Shown: piece after piece, positions 1-6,674 of the stretch | How positions within the stretch are numbered: the stretch's first letter is position 1 | Layout of the letters: every line of letters starts with the position of its first letter | Virus record (IMG/VR): IMGVR_UViG_3300040944_000004 | Location: 1-29,180 of that record | DNA length: 29,180 nucleotides | Source of the DNA: a virus | Direction: 5' to 3' (one strand) | Position numbers and translations under genes: made by a program | The notes under the pieces: generated by a model | The model's database searches: none | What the model was told of the DNA's origin: nothing | The model's input: the letters and a program-made list of their open reading frames with translations, nothing else

Positions 1-47
1 TGTCCAAAAAGGCCATTTCTCGGAGGGTGTATATGGGAGGACAAAAT

Positions 48-296
48 ATGCCGGCCTTGGAACTGGCGGTCAGCTACACGCCCCCAGGAACCGATCTCGC
101 GATAACTCTCGCCACGGTACGAGACCTCTCCCTGCTGGTGGCCGTGCTCAAAATTGCCATCCAGCAGGCGCGCGCACGGGCCCAGACCGAACCGAATCCC
201 ATCTCAAAGGCCGGCTTCGAGGTGCAGGCGAGGTATCTCCAGCAGTGCCTCGAGCGGTTGTCCGGTGAGCAGTCGATCCCGGCGCCCGTGATGTAA
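48..296 (+). CDS. Small hypothetical phage protein
   Basis: An 82-residue protein starting MPALELAVSY; I do not recognise a family. It is predicted mainly helical in its second half (LLVAVLKIAIQQARARAQ, then EVQARYLQQCLERL). There are two nested starts with good ribosome sites. GGAGGG at 22-27 serves the ATG at 33, and GGGAGG at 35-40 serves the ATG at 48. I chose 48 because its 7-base spacing is the more usual. It is the first gene of the early block and lies 19 bases before the helix-turn-helix gene. The function is unknown; a role in early replication control is only a guess from position. Confidence 0.55.
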   Translation: MPALELAVSYTPPGTDLAITLATVRDLSLLVAVLKIAIQQARARAQTEPNPISKAGFEVQARYLQQCLERLSGEQSIPAPVM

Positions 297-315
297 CCTC
301 TCCCACGCCATCAAA

Positions 316-576
316 ATGCTCGCAAATGCGCCGCGCGACGCCACGGGTGCCGGAGGTGTCTCTCCGCGGCTGGTCGACGAGTACTCCGCATCGGCGTACC
401 TGGCCGTCTCGGTGCAGACGGTACGCCGGATGCGCGCGCGTCGGGCGCGGGGCGAGATGGGGCCGACTGCGGGGCCGGCCTACGTGCGCGTGGCGTCGGC
501 GGTGCGTTACGACCAGCGCGATTTGGACAGCTACGTCGACGCGCTGCCGCGGGCGGGCGGAGGGCGGGCGGCATGA
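316..576 (+). CDS. Helix-turn-helix DNA-binding protein (AlpA/MerR-like)
   Basis: An 86-residue protein that looks like the small HTH_17/AlpA/excisionase class. Residues about 20-40 (VDEYSASAYLAVSVQTVRRM) read as a winged-helix recognition unit: 'YLAVSVQTVRRM' matches the usual 'YLGVSRRTVYRM' pattern. They are followed by an Arg-rich wing and a C-terminal 'RYDQRDLDSYVDA' that fits the family's '(V)RYRRSDLDAWL' ending. Such proteins bind short DNA sites and act as excisionases or transcription regulators; here it could regulate the early operon. Its stop overlaps the next start in an ATGA tetranucleotide (573-576), so the replication gene is probably translationally coupled to it. No clear ribosome site precedes the ATG. 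Confidence 0.7.
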   Translation: MLANAPRDATGAGGVSPRLVDEYSASAYLAVSVQTVRRMRARRARGEMGPTAGPAYVRVASAVRYDQRDLDSYVDALPRAGGGRAA

Positions 577-1604
577 GCGCGGGCAACGGAAATCCGTTCC
601 AGCCGGAGTTTATTCAGATCCCCTACGCGGTGTTCCGCGATCCGAACTTGAGTGCGTCGGCTAAGCTCGCCTATGGCCGACTCAAGCTCTATGCGGGCGT
701 GGACGGCCACTGCTTCATGGCCCACCGGACGCTGGCGTCCGAGATCTGCTTGGGGCGCCGGCAAACTCAGAAGATTCTCGATGAACTGAGGGCGGCCGGC
801 TGGATTGACTGGGAATGGAGCCGCGGCGAAACGGCCACGTACACGGTTCGGCAGGTTGCGCAGAAAAGTGCGCAGGGGGATGCGCAGAAAAGTGCGCAAC
901 CCCTACGAAGAAAAGTGCGCAAGGGTTGCGCACAAAAGTGCGCACAGAATAGAGGATTTGAAGATCATCATCTGGAAAGAGGAGTTGAAAAGAAGAACCC
1001 CGAGGCCTCCGTCGAAGGTTCAACAGCCGGCGAAGCCCCGAAGGAAACCCCAAAAGCAAAAACCGATTCTTTGAATGCTGATGATGATAAAAACTGCTTC
1101 CCACCGGAAAGCCCCGAGGCACGGTTGAAGGCCTGGGCCGTGAACCGTGGCGATCCGCTCTCACTGAAAGACTGGTGGGACATCAAGGCGCAAGCGGAAG
1201 TCCGAGGGCTGGCGCTCGGCGAGCTCGCGGACCTGGCTGAGAAGAACAACGGCCACTGGAAGAGTTCGGCCGCCGGCTTGCGGTGGCTGCTTAAGCAGTT
1301 CGCGCGAAAAACTACAGACGCTCCTGCGGAAGTTGTGACGCCGCAACCGGTCGAGAAGTGCCCAAAGTGCCGATGCCCGAAGGGCCAGGGAACGGTGCTG
1401 GTAAACGGTCACCTGGAAGCGTGCGAGTGCGCGACCGCGGAATGGCGCCGCCAGATCGCGCAGGCCGCGGCGCGCGATGCTGCGAACGGTTCGAATGCAA
1501 TCAAGCCGGTCGCAGAAGTCCTGCAGCATCCGGTGCCAACCGAGGTGGCGCATTGCGCCGGCAGATCGTGCGCGGCCAGGGGCGCACCGTGGTCGAGTTT
1601 CTGA
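573..1604 (+). CDS. Phage replication initiator, lambda O-like, with internal iterons
   Basis: A 343-residue protein. Residues about 12-93 look like the winged-helix domain seen in phage replication proteins (IPYAVFRDPNLSASAKLAYGRL, then RTLASEICLGRRQTQKILDEL and GWIDWEW). This resembles HTH_36/lambda O N-terminal domains, which bind origin iterons. Residues 95-124 are encoded by four 18-bp DNA iterons (see the repeat entry). Residues 125-180 form a charged linker. Residues 185-245 form a helical domain (DWWDIKAQAEVRGLALGEL, HWKSSAAGLRWLLKQF). A cysteine cluster, CPKC (263-266) and CEC (284-286), may bind zinc. The layout of DNA-binding domain, iteron-encoded linker and partner-binding C-terminus is the same as lambda O. 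I see no separate P-type helicase loader, so the C-terminal domain may recruit the host helicase. Phage initiator is well supported; orthology to O is inferred. Confidence 0.75.
   Translation: MSAGNGNPFQPEFIQIPYAVFRDPNLSASAKLAYGRLKLYAGVDGHCFMAHRTLASEICLGRRQTQKILDELRAAGWIDWEWSRGETATYTVRQVAQKSAQGDAQKSAQPLRRKVRKGCAQKCAQNRGFEDHHLERGVEKKNPEASVEGSTAGEAPKETPKAKTDSLNADDDKNCFPPESPEARLKAWAVNRGDPLSLKDWWDIKAQAEVRGLALGELADLAEKNNGHWKSSAAGLRWLLKQFARKTTDAPAEVVTPQPVEKCPKCRCPKGQGTVLVNGHLEACECATAEWRRQIAQAAARDAANGSNAIKPVAEVLQHPVPTEVAHCAGRSCAARGAPWSSF
857..944 (+). repeat. Four 18-bp origin-like iterons inside the replication gene
   Basis: Four copies of an 18-bp unit, TGCGCA-GAAAAG-TGCGCA, start at 857, 881, 904 and 927, so they are spaced 24, 23 and 23 bp (about two helical turns). 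Copies 1 and 2 are identical. Copy 3 has a degenerate left arm (TACGAA). Copy 4 has CAAAAG as its core. Each unit has two palindromic TGCGCA arms around an A-rich core. The copies are read in all three phases (AQKSAQ for 1 and 2, RRKVRK for 3, CAQKCA for 4), which shows the DNA rather than the peptide is what is conserved. Number, unit length, spacing and location match the lambda ori inside O, although the sequence differs. Confidence 0.85.
945..997. other. AT-rich stretch next to iterons: candidate DNA-unwinding element
   Basis: Immediately after the fourth iteron there are 53 bases with, by hand count, 19 G/C (about 36% GC) inside a strongly GC-rich window. A second A-rich patch follows at about 1045-1095. 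In lambda the region that melts lies directly beside the iterons in the same arrangement. Assignment as the unwinding element is inference. Confidence 0.55.
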
Positions 1605-1819
1605 AGCGCTACAACCCGGTCGGATCCGGCTATCCCGAGAAGGTCGCCGCGTTCGGCCGGTTGATTATGTTTGACAATCAGATCGATTTGTTTCAAACTA
1701 TTGGCGTAAACTGTGCAGTTTTGAACTGCGATTTGCAAGCGCTCCTCCGACGAGGGCATAACGCAACGGGGCGGATTCACCCGGTCGGACGTTTCGGAGC
1801 CACCCTTCCCAAAAGATGA
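1553..1819 (+). CDS. Small hypothetical protein, TTG start
   Basis: An 88-residue reading frame that begins inside the 3' end of the replication gene in another frame. It starts at TTG 1553 with GAGGTGG at 1543-1549 just upstream; GTG 1568 is an alternative. Codons through the first half (RRQIVRGQGRTVVEFLKRYNPV) show the G/C-ending third positions typical of real genes here. Its TGA stop overlaps the next ATG in an ATGA (1816-1819), which supports translational coupling and hence reality. The protein shows no family I recognise. It could instead be a former C-terminal extension of the replication protein separated by a frameshift near 1550. Confidence 0.5.
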   Translation: MRRQIVRGQGRTVVEFLKRYNPVGSGYPEKVAAFGRLIMFDNQIDLFQTIGVNCAVLNCDLQALLRRGHNATGRIHPVGRFGATLPKR

Positions 1820-2193
1820 CATTCAAGCCGCATGTCGCCGTCTGTTCATACTCCGGCGAAATCCTTTTCCACGTCCACGCCGAGCGAGCGCGGCTGCTGG
1901 TGCGAGATGGCACGGCCACTCCGGACACCAGCAACCACGTCCGCAGGATCAGGTTGCGGGACGGCGGACCGGGGGACAGGGATGCACCATCGCGCGATGG
2001 TAATCCAGGGAAGTATACGTTCCGAGAGGCCCTTGGCCAGCCGGTCGACGCGCACTGCCACAGCCATAAACCCAACGTTGCCACACGCAATAACTGGCCT
2101 ATATTCCGCGCGGCGCTGGTGGATTGCTTGCCACCGTCGGACCAGGCGCAGATTCGAGAGCTGTTTGCGCCGACTGCGAGGCGCGCAGCGTGA
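1816..2193 (+). CDS. Hypothetical phage protein
   Basis: A 125-residue protein beginning MTFKPHVAVCSYSGEILFHVHAERARLLVRDGTA. The N-terminal segment (about 1-50) reads like short phage or bacterial proteins with a 'YSGEVLHRVHRSRAERLV' pattern, but I cannot name a family. A conserved-looking middle (YTFREALGQPVDAHCHSH) follows, and a helical tail ends in ARRAA. The start overlaps the stop of the upstream small gene (ATGA), and its own stop overlaps the next GTG start (GTGA at 2190-2193), so three genes form a coupled series. The function is unknown. Confidence 0.6.
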   Translation: MTFKPHVAVCSYSGEILFHVHAERARLLVRDGTATPDTSNHVRRIRLRDGGPGDRDAPSRDGNPGKYTFREALGQPVDAHCHSHKPNVATRNNWPIFRAALVDCLPPSDQAQIRELFAPTARRAA

Positions 2194-2387
2194 AGGTGTC
2201 GACCAGTGGTGCGCGCTGGCTGGCCCGCGAGCGCGGCGCCCACGAAGGAACGGAGCGACCCAGGGTGGCCATCGTGTCGGCCCCTGCCGGCTCTGTCCGC
2301 ATCAACGGGCCGGGCCGGGACGCGCTCCAACGTGAGATCGAGGGCCAGATCAACAAACGGCCGGCGGACCGGCTTCTCGGATTCTGA
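2190..2387 (+). CDS. Small hypothetical protein, GTG start
   Basis: A 65-residue protein (VKVSTSGARWLARERG through RPADRLLGF). The GTG start overlaps the preceding stop as GTGA, so this start is preferred over upstream ATGs in the same frame, which would overlap the neighbouring gene. It is basic, with an Arg/Lys-rich C-terminus. No domain is recognised. It ends 9 bases before the coiled-coil gene. Confidence 0.5.
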   Translation: MKVSTSGARWLARERGAHEGTERPRVAIVSAPAGSVRINGPGRDALQREIEGQINKRPADRLLGF

Positions 2388-2396
2388 GAGCGAACG

Positions 2397-2804
2397 ATGA
2401 GCGATGGAGCCGATGAAATCCCGTTGCGGGACCACTTCGACGCAAAGTTAGCCGACCTCGAAAAGCTCGTCGCGACCAACTTCAAAGCTCATGAACGCGA
2501 GCACGAGCTGATGGAGGTTGTCCGTGTAAGCGACAGAGCGGCGCTGGACAAGCACTTGGGGTGGCTAAATGAGATGCGGGGAGCCCTGAAGGATGAACGC
2601 GCCGAACGGGATCGAATGTTTCCGCGGTTGGAGCACGAAGCCTATTCAAAAAGCGTGGAAACAGACTTGCGTGGACTGCGGGAATCTCGCGCGGAAATGC
2701 AGGGTAAAGCGAGCCAGAGCAATTTGAACGTGACGTTTTTTATCGCCATGGCCGGATGTATTGGCGCGATGGTGGACATGATTCTGCGGATCTGCGTAAA
2801 GTAG
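2397..2804 (+). CDS. Coiled-coil protein with C-terminal membrane anchor
   Basis: A 135-residue protein. Residues about 12-105 are almost continuous charged helix (HFDAKLADLEKLVATNF, HEREHELMEV, KDERAERDRMF, VETDLRGLRESRAEM) consistent with a coiled coil. Residues about 108-130 (NVTFFIAMAGCIGAMVDMIL) form one hydrophobic segment, followed by RICVK. Small coiled-coil proteins with a single C-terminal membrane segment are common in tailed phages, often beside lysis genes, and are sometimes named holin-like or haemolysin XhlA-like. Without lysis genes nearby I keep it unnamed. The C-terminal anchor with a long soluble part suggests an inner-membrane protein facing one side. Confidence 0.65.
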   Translation: MSDGADEIPLRDHFDAKLADLEKLVATNFKAHEREHELMEVVRVSDRAALDKHLGWLNEMRGALKDERAERDRMFPRLEHEAYSKSVETDLRGLRESRAEMQGKASQSNLNVTFFIAMAGCIGAMVDMILRICVK

Positions 2805-3158
2805 GCTGGGACGGCCACGAAGAAAACCGGCGACCAGCCAGTTGCGGGCGATCTCATCTACGAACCCTTCGCCGGCAGCGGCACAGCAGTCGTTGCCGCG
2901 GAACAGTTGGGGCGGACGTGCTGCGCCATGGAGATCTCGCCCGCGTTCGTGGACGTGATCATTGAGCGCTGGCAGAAGCTTACGGGGAAGCGGGCCACGC
3001 TCGACGGCGATGGGCGCACGTTTGAGGAAGTGGCGGCGGCGCGCGTTCCGGAGGCGGTGGTGGAGGCTGAGGCGGCAAGCGCGTCCATAGCTCCTGCGTC
3101 CGAATCCCGTTTCTCTTTGAGGCGCCTGGCTCGGTGGGTCGCGCAGCGTGGAAGGTGA
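2805..3158 (+). pseudogene. C-terminal remnant of a DNA methyltransferase
   Basis: The frame directly after the preceding stop encodes KTGDQPVAGDLIYEPFAGSGTAVVAAEQLGR, then CCAMEISPAFVDVIIERWQKLTGKRA. The 'YEPFAGSGT' S-adenosylmethionine-binding motif followed by 'AAEQLGRxCxAMEIxPxxVDVxIxRW' is the C-terminal third of the phage ParB-linked/beta-class DNA methyltransferases. The catalytic (D/N)PPY/F region and target-recognition part that should precede it are absent, and no start codon precedes the motif. The only in-frame ATG (2907) lies after it. It shares its frame with the coiled-coil gene, so a deletion may have joined them. After about residue 65 the tail is Ala/Glu-rich and ends RWVAQRGR. 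Confidence 0.75.
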
Positions 3159-3254
3159 GGGAGGGAGCGCGCATGAATTCGCGGGTCCTGTCTGGGCCCG
3201 GCGCCGGCGCGGGTGAATTTGTTGTGAAGGAGGGCTAGTTAGGACCCTAAAAAA

Positions 3255-3298
3255 GGGGTTTCCATGGCATAACGACCATGGCTGGAAAGTCCCCATGG
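3255..3298. other. Quasi-palindrome upstream of terminase; cos-site candidate
   Basis: In the 168-base gap before the small terminase gene, GGGG-TTTCC-ATGG (3255-3267) faces CCATGG-CT-GGAAA-GT-CCCC (3276-3294) across an 8-base spacer. CCATGG occurs three times in 37 bp (3262, 3276, 3293). In lambda the cos site lies just upstream of the small terminase gene, and cosN is quasi-palindromic, so location and symmetry fit. A regulatory operator or an RNA hairpin is equally possible. The rest of the gap holds a 21-codon reading frame (3173-3238) that I do not trust. Confidence 0.3.
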
Positions 3299-3326
3299 CG
3301 CACCTGGGTTGAAAGCAAGTTGCCGC

Positions 3327-3923
3327 ATGACGGTCTCCACCCCCGAACTCGCAGCCGCCTTCGGCATCTCCCGCCAGCGCGTGAACGAGCTTGGCCGCAA
3401 GGGCAAGATAATCCGCGAGCCTGACGGCCGCTGGGACGTGGAGAAGGTGCGCGCGGCGCTGGGCCGGAATCTGGACATCCGCCAGGTGTCCCCCGCGCGC
3501 GGTGAAGCGCCGCCGCAGACAGTCGGCAGGCGGCCAACCGACCCGCCGCGAAATGGGGTATTTACTGGTGATCCTGGCGGGGCGAAATCGGGTGAAATGG
3601 GGACGGACATGATTCCAGACACCGGCCCGGCCGTAGGTACCTTGGCCCACGCGCAACTGGTACACGAGACCGCGAAGGCGAAGAAAGCGGCGCTCGAAGC
3701 GCGGCGGCTGGAGGGTAGCTTGGTTGACCGCGAAGCAGTGGAGGCCGAGTGGACCGCAATAGGCTCAGAGATTCGGGACAGAGTAATGGCGTTGCCGTCC
3801 CGTGTGATCAATCGTTTACCCAGCGAATGGAGATCGCAACTGCTGCCCGTGATCGAAGAGGAGGCGCGGTCCATGCTAACCGTGCTGAGTGATGGAATCC
3901 GCTCCGCTTCAAGGGCTGCGTGA
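3327..3923 (+). CDS. Terminase small subunit (Nu1-like)
   Basis: A 198-residue protein from the ATG at 3327 (TTG at 3309 is an in-frame alternative). The N-terminus MTVSTPELAAAFGISRQRVNELGRKG is a winged-helix/helix-turn-helix of the Nu1/terminase small-subunit type, which binds cos DNA. Next come an acidic-basic linker and a helical segment (AHAQLVHETAKAKKAALEARRLEG) typical of the family's oligomerisation region. The C-terminal 'EWTAIGSEIRDRVMALPSRV' resembles the 'W......a.....l..lp.....' ending that contacts the large subunit. It overlaps the large-subunit gene by 35 bases, the usual coupling in this module. Assignment is strong from sequence and position; the start is uncertain because no clear ribosome site is visible. 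Confidence 0.85.
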   Translation: MTVSTPELAAAFGISRQRVNELGRKGKIIREPDGRWDVEKVRAALGRNLDIRQVSPARGEAPPQTVGRRPTDPPRNGVFTGDPGGAKSGEMGTDMIPDTGPAVGTLAHAQLVHETAKAKKAALEARRLEGSLVDREAVEAEWTAIGSEIRDRVMALPSRVINRLPSEWRSQLLPVIEEEARSMLTVLSDGIRSASRAA

Positions 3924-5919
3924 TGCGCTTGCCGATGCCTTACTTCCGCCGCCGATCCTGCTGCTTTCGGAATGGGCGCGAAAGAAGTTCGTGCTTAGTT
4001 CGGACTACGCGGGTACGACCGGGGATTTTGTGCCGTACCCGTACCAGATCGAGCCGCTTGACGTCCTCGGTCCTTCGAACCCGGCGGAAACTATGTGTTT
4101 GATGTGTGGCGCCCAGATGATGAAGACGCTCCTCATGATGATCCTGCTCGGCTACGTGATCGACGCCGAGCCGGGGCCGGTCCTTATCGTCCAGCCCAAC
4201 GAGGCCGACGCCAAGGCTTTCTCGGCGGAGCGCGTGGCACCCATGCTGCGCGACCTGCCGTGCCTGCGGGGCAAGGTCCACGAGGCGAAATCTCGTGATG
4301 CGGGCAACACCATCCTGCAGAAGCGCTTCGCCGGCGGATCTATCGCGCTCACCGGGACGGTATCTTCCCGCGGTCTGCGCCGCCGCTCAGTGCGCTACCT
4401 GCTGATGGACGAGATTGACGGCTATGAAGACACCCGCGATGGCGATCCGGTTTCACTGGCCGCCGCGCGCACTTCGAAGTTCTGGAATCGCAAAATCGTC
4501 AAATGCTCGACCCCGACCTCCGAAGGCCGGAGCCGGATCGCTGCAGCGTTCGAACTCTCCGACCAGCGGCTATACTTCGTACCCTGCCCGCTGTGTGGAG
4601 AGATGCAGGCATTGGAGTGGAGGCCGTCTCCAGATTCTGGCGTTCGATGGGGCGACGTCGACGGCCAGTACATCGAGCCGGAAGCGGCTATGTACCAATG
4701 CGCAGGATGCCATGGGCTTATCCCCCATCACCGCAAACTGGAAATGCTGCGGGCCGGCGAGTGGCGCGCGACGAACCCGGATGGCAAGTATCCCGGCTTC
4801 CGAATCTCCCGGCTCTATTCCCCGGACTGGGCCTGGGGCAAGGTGGTGACTGACGCCGATGAGGGCTGGATTCCAGCGCAGGGTCACCCAGAAAAGTTGC
4901 GAGTCTTCGTCAACAACACCCTGGCTGAGACCTGGCGCGAGCCCGGGGAGGCTCCGCCGGACTACGAGAAGCTGATGGGCCGCAAAGAAGATTACTCGCT
5001 CGGTGAGGTTCCCGACGGCGTGTTATTCCTGACGGCGGGTGCGGATGTCCAGAAGACGTGGCTCGAAGGCTACGTTTGGGGATGGGGCAGGAATCGCCAG
5101 CGCTGGCTCGTGGATTGGTGGCGCATCGACCAATCGCCCTTTGAGCCGGGCGCGTGGGAGCAACTCGAGGCAAAGCTTCAGCAGACTTACCGCCATCCCT
5201 CCGGTGCCGAGTTGAGCATCGTCCGCATGTGCATCGACTCCGGTTTTGCCGGCAACGAGGTCTATGCCTTCTCCAAGCGGCACGGCTCCTCGCGCGTGCT
5301 GGCTGTGGATGGCCGCCCCACTGGCCGGGCGCTGGTGGACCCACCCAGCCTGGTGGATCTCACAGTCCGAGGCCGAAAGATCACCCACGGCTGCAAACTC
5401 TGGCCGGTCAACGTCTCGATGGCGAAGCAGGAGCTGTATGCGCAACTCAACCGCGAGCGGCCGGCGCGCGGCGATCCGTACCCGGCGGGGTGGGTCCATT
5501 TCCCGATCGATGCCCCCGAAGAGTTCTACCGGCAGTTGACCTCCGAGGAATTCAGGCTGAGCGTCCGAAAGGGCGGCGTCCGGAAGTACCACTGGGAGCC
5601 GATCGAGAACCGTAGACACGAAGCGCTCGATTGTGCGAACTACGCGCGCGCCGGCGCCTTCGTGTTGGGAATTGACCGCTTCGGGGAAGCGCAATGGGCG
5701 CATCTGGAGAGTCTGCTGAATGTGAAGACGTTGCCGGCGGCAGCGTCAACGCAACAGAAGAAAGGCCCAGATTACGCCGCCCTGCGGACTCAGGAGCAAC
5801 AGGCGACAGCGCCATCGCCGCCGGCCGAAACCGCCCCACAGCCGGTGGAAGCACAGCAGCAGCAGCAGCGGCAGCCGCGGTATATCGGCCGCTTCGACGT
5901 GACCAACTGGCTGGGATAA
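3889..5919 (+). CDS. Terminase large subunit, GpA family
   Basis: A 676-residue packaging motor ATPase/nuclease of the lambda gpA type (numbered from GTG 3889; ATG 3892 is equally likely). Visible motifs are a deviant Walker A CGAQMMKT (73-80), a 'GPVLIVQPNEADAKAFSAERVAPM' block (97-119), Walker B LLMDEIDGY (171-179), and the coupling motif CSTPTSEG (206-213). A zinc-ribbon pair follows, CPLC (233-236) and CAGC (271-274). The RNase H-fold nuclease has acidic residues at D386 (TAGADVQ), D450 (MCIDSGF) and D581 (HEALDCANYARAG). The C-terminus is Gln-rich (a run of five Q) and ends DVTNWLG, the likely portal-contact tail. The length is normal for the family. The enzyme cuts concatemers and pumps DNA into the prohead through the portal encoded downstream. 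Confidence 0.95.
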   Translation: MMESAPLQGLRDALADALLPPPILLLSEWARKKFVLSSDYAGTTGDFVPYPYQIEPLDVLGPSNPAETMCLMCGAQMMKTLLMMILLGYVIDAEPGPVLIVQPNEADAKAFSAERVAPMLRDLPCLRGKVHEAKSRDAGNTILQKRFAGGSIALTGTVSSRGLRRRSVRYLLMDEIDGYEDTRDGDPVSLAAARTSKFWNRKIVKCSTPTSEGRSRIAAAFELSDQRLYFVPCPLCGEMQALEWRPSPDSGVRWGDVDGQYIEPEAAMYQCAGCHGLIPHHRKLEMLRAGEWRATNPDGKYPGFRISRLYSPDWAWGKVVTDADEGWIPAQGHPEKLRVFVNNTLAETWREPGEAPPDYEKLMGRKEDYSLGEVPDGVLFLTAGADVQKTWLEGYVWGWGRNRQRWLVDWWRIDQSPFEPGAWEQLEAKLQQTYRHPSGAELSIVRMCIDSGFAGNEVYAFSKRHGSSRVLAVDGRPTGRALVDPPSLVDLTVRGRKITHGCKLWPVNVSMAKQELYAQLNRERPARGDPYPAGWVHFPIDAPEEFYRQLTSEEFRLSVRKGGVRKYHWEPIENRRHEALDCANYARAGAFVLGIDRFGEAQWAHLESLLNVKTLPAAASTQQKKGPDYAALRTQEQQATAPSPPAETAPQPVEAQQQQQRQPRYIGRFDVTNWLG

Positions 5920-5922
5920 CCC

Positions 5923-6183
5923 ATGGCACTTTCGCTCGCACAACTTCAGGCCAACCTAGACGCGATCAACACGGCAATCGGCAGCGCAGTGTTGAGCGTG
6001 CGGTTCCCCGATGGCCGCCAGGTGACGTATAGGACTATGCAAGAGCTTCGCCTCGCCAAGGCTGATATCGAGGACGGGATTCGCACCTATGGCGGAAGCA
6101 ACCCGAGCAAATCCACTTTGGGGCAAACCAGGCGGGGGGACGGCCCCTGTGGTCCGGGGTTTCCGGGATGGGGGCATTGGTAG
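5923..6183 (+). CDS. gpW-like head-tail connector
   Basis: An 86-residue protein. Residues 1-58 (MALSLAQLQANLDAINTAIG, VRFPDGRQVTYRTMQELRLAKADIEDGI) match the lambda gpW fold class: an N-terminal helix, a short beta hairpin containing 'V.FxDGR.V.Yrs', then a second helix. gpW plugs the portal channel after packaging and lets tails attach. The gene sits between terminase and portal exactly where W lies in lambda. The C-terminal 28 residues (Gly/Pro-rich, ending GFPGWGHW) are not typical and appear unstructured. It starts 3 bases after the terminase stop. Confidence 0.75.
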   Translation: MALSLAQLQANLDAINTAIGSAVLSVRFPDGRQVTYRTMQELRLAKADIEDGIRTYGGSNPSKSTLGQTRRGDGPCGPGFPGWGHW

Positions 6184-6435
6184 ATGGCGAATCCGACAGG
6201 TGGTGCGTATCAACCCGCGCGGACCGGACGTTCCGATCCGCCTCGCGGTGGGTCCGGGCTTTCAGATCCAGGGGCGACGGGACAAGGGTACGCAAATGCA
6301 GTGCTCGACGCGATTCTCGAGGAGCTTCGCGCCATTCGTAACGCACTTGAAAATCCGAAAGACACGGCGGTCAAAGAGATCCGCGACGCAGAGTACCCGG
6401 AGGACGCGGTGGAGGGGCGCGGGCACAACATATGA
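6184..6435 (+). CDS. Small hypothetical protein between W and portal
   Basis: An 83-residue protein that begins on the base after the previous stop. The first 40 residues are Gly/Pro/Ser-rich and probably disordered. Residues about 38-62 form an amphipathic helix (YANAVLDAILEELRAIRNALEN), followed by an acidic tail. No family is recognised. It overlaps the next gene by an ATGA (6432-6435), so it is part of the same translational chain. A role in head assembly is inferred only from position. Confidence 0.55.
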   Translation: MANPTGGAYQPARTGRSDPPRGGSGLSDPGATGQGYANAVLDAILEELRAIRNALENPKDTAVKEIRDAEYPEDAVEGRGHNI

Positions 6436-6674
6436 AACCTATCCGCCGGTTCTTGGCTTGGTGGGCCGCGCGCCCTGAGACGTTGATGGCGCTGATAAAC
6501 CGTCCGCGCCCCGCTTCAACCTCGAAGCTCTATGTGGTCGAGATCGACTTTTCCATGCCTCCGCCGATGATGGAGGATTTCGAGAAAAACCTGGACAGGC
6601 TGCGGGAGAAATTCGGCTTGGACTTCCTCATGGTCGAGCCTGGCATAAAGCTGAAGAGATTCGATGACTTCTGA
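6432..6674 (+). CDS. Small hypothetical protein
   Basis: An 80-residue protein starting MKPIRRFLAWWAARPETLM, where a basic, Trp-rich amphipathic N-terminus could touch membrane. It continues with SKLYVVEIDFSMPPPMMEDFEKNLDRLREKFGLDFLMVEPGI, a compact alpha/beta-looking unit. It is not recognised. It is coupled upstream by ATGA and overlaps the portal gene by 11 bases. Confidence 0.55.
   Translation: MKPIRRFLAWWAARPETLMALINRPRPASTSKLYVVEIDFSMPPPMMEDFEKNLDRLREKFGLDFLMVEPGIKLKRFDDF

Noticed and set aside
1671-1699. TTGACA at 1671 as a -35 box
   Set aside because: No acceptable -10 hexamer is found at 16-18 base spacing, and the site lies in probable coding sequence.
1708-1729. Inverted repeats AAACTG-TG-CAGTTT and GCAGTT-TTG-AACTGC as an operator
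   Set aside because: They lie inside a small gene that is coupled to the next one, and no promoter elements flank them convincingly.
3173-3238. 21-codon reading frame after GGGAGGGAG
   Set aside because: Too short, with no recognisable content, and it lies within the candidate cos region; left out as a gene.
2646-3665. Minus-strand open frame of 339 codons
   Set aside because: It runs antisense to the coiled-coil gene, the methyltransferase remnant and the small terminase; composition is Arg/Pro-rich and no motif is visible.
5857-5874. Run of CAG codons in the terminase C-terminus as a microsatellite of interest
   Set aside because: Only five codons encoding a short Gln run; ordinary for a flexible terminase tail.
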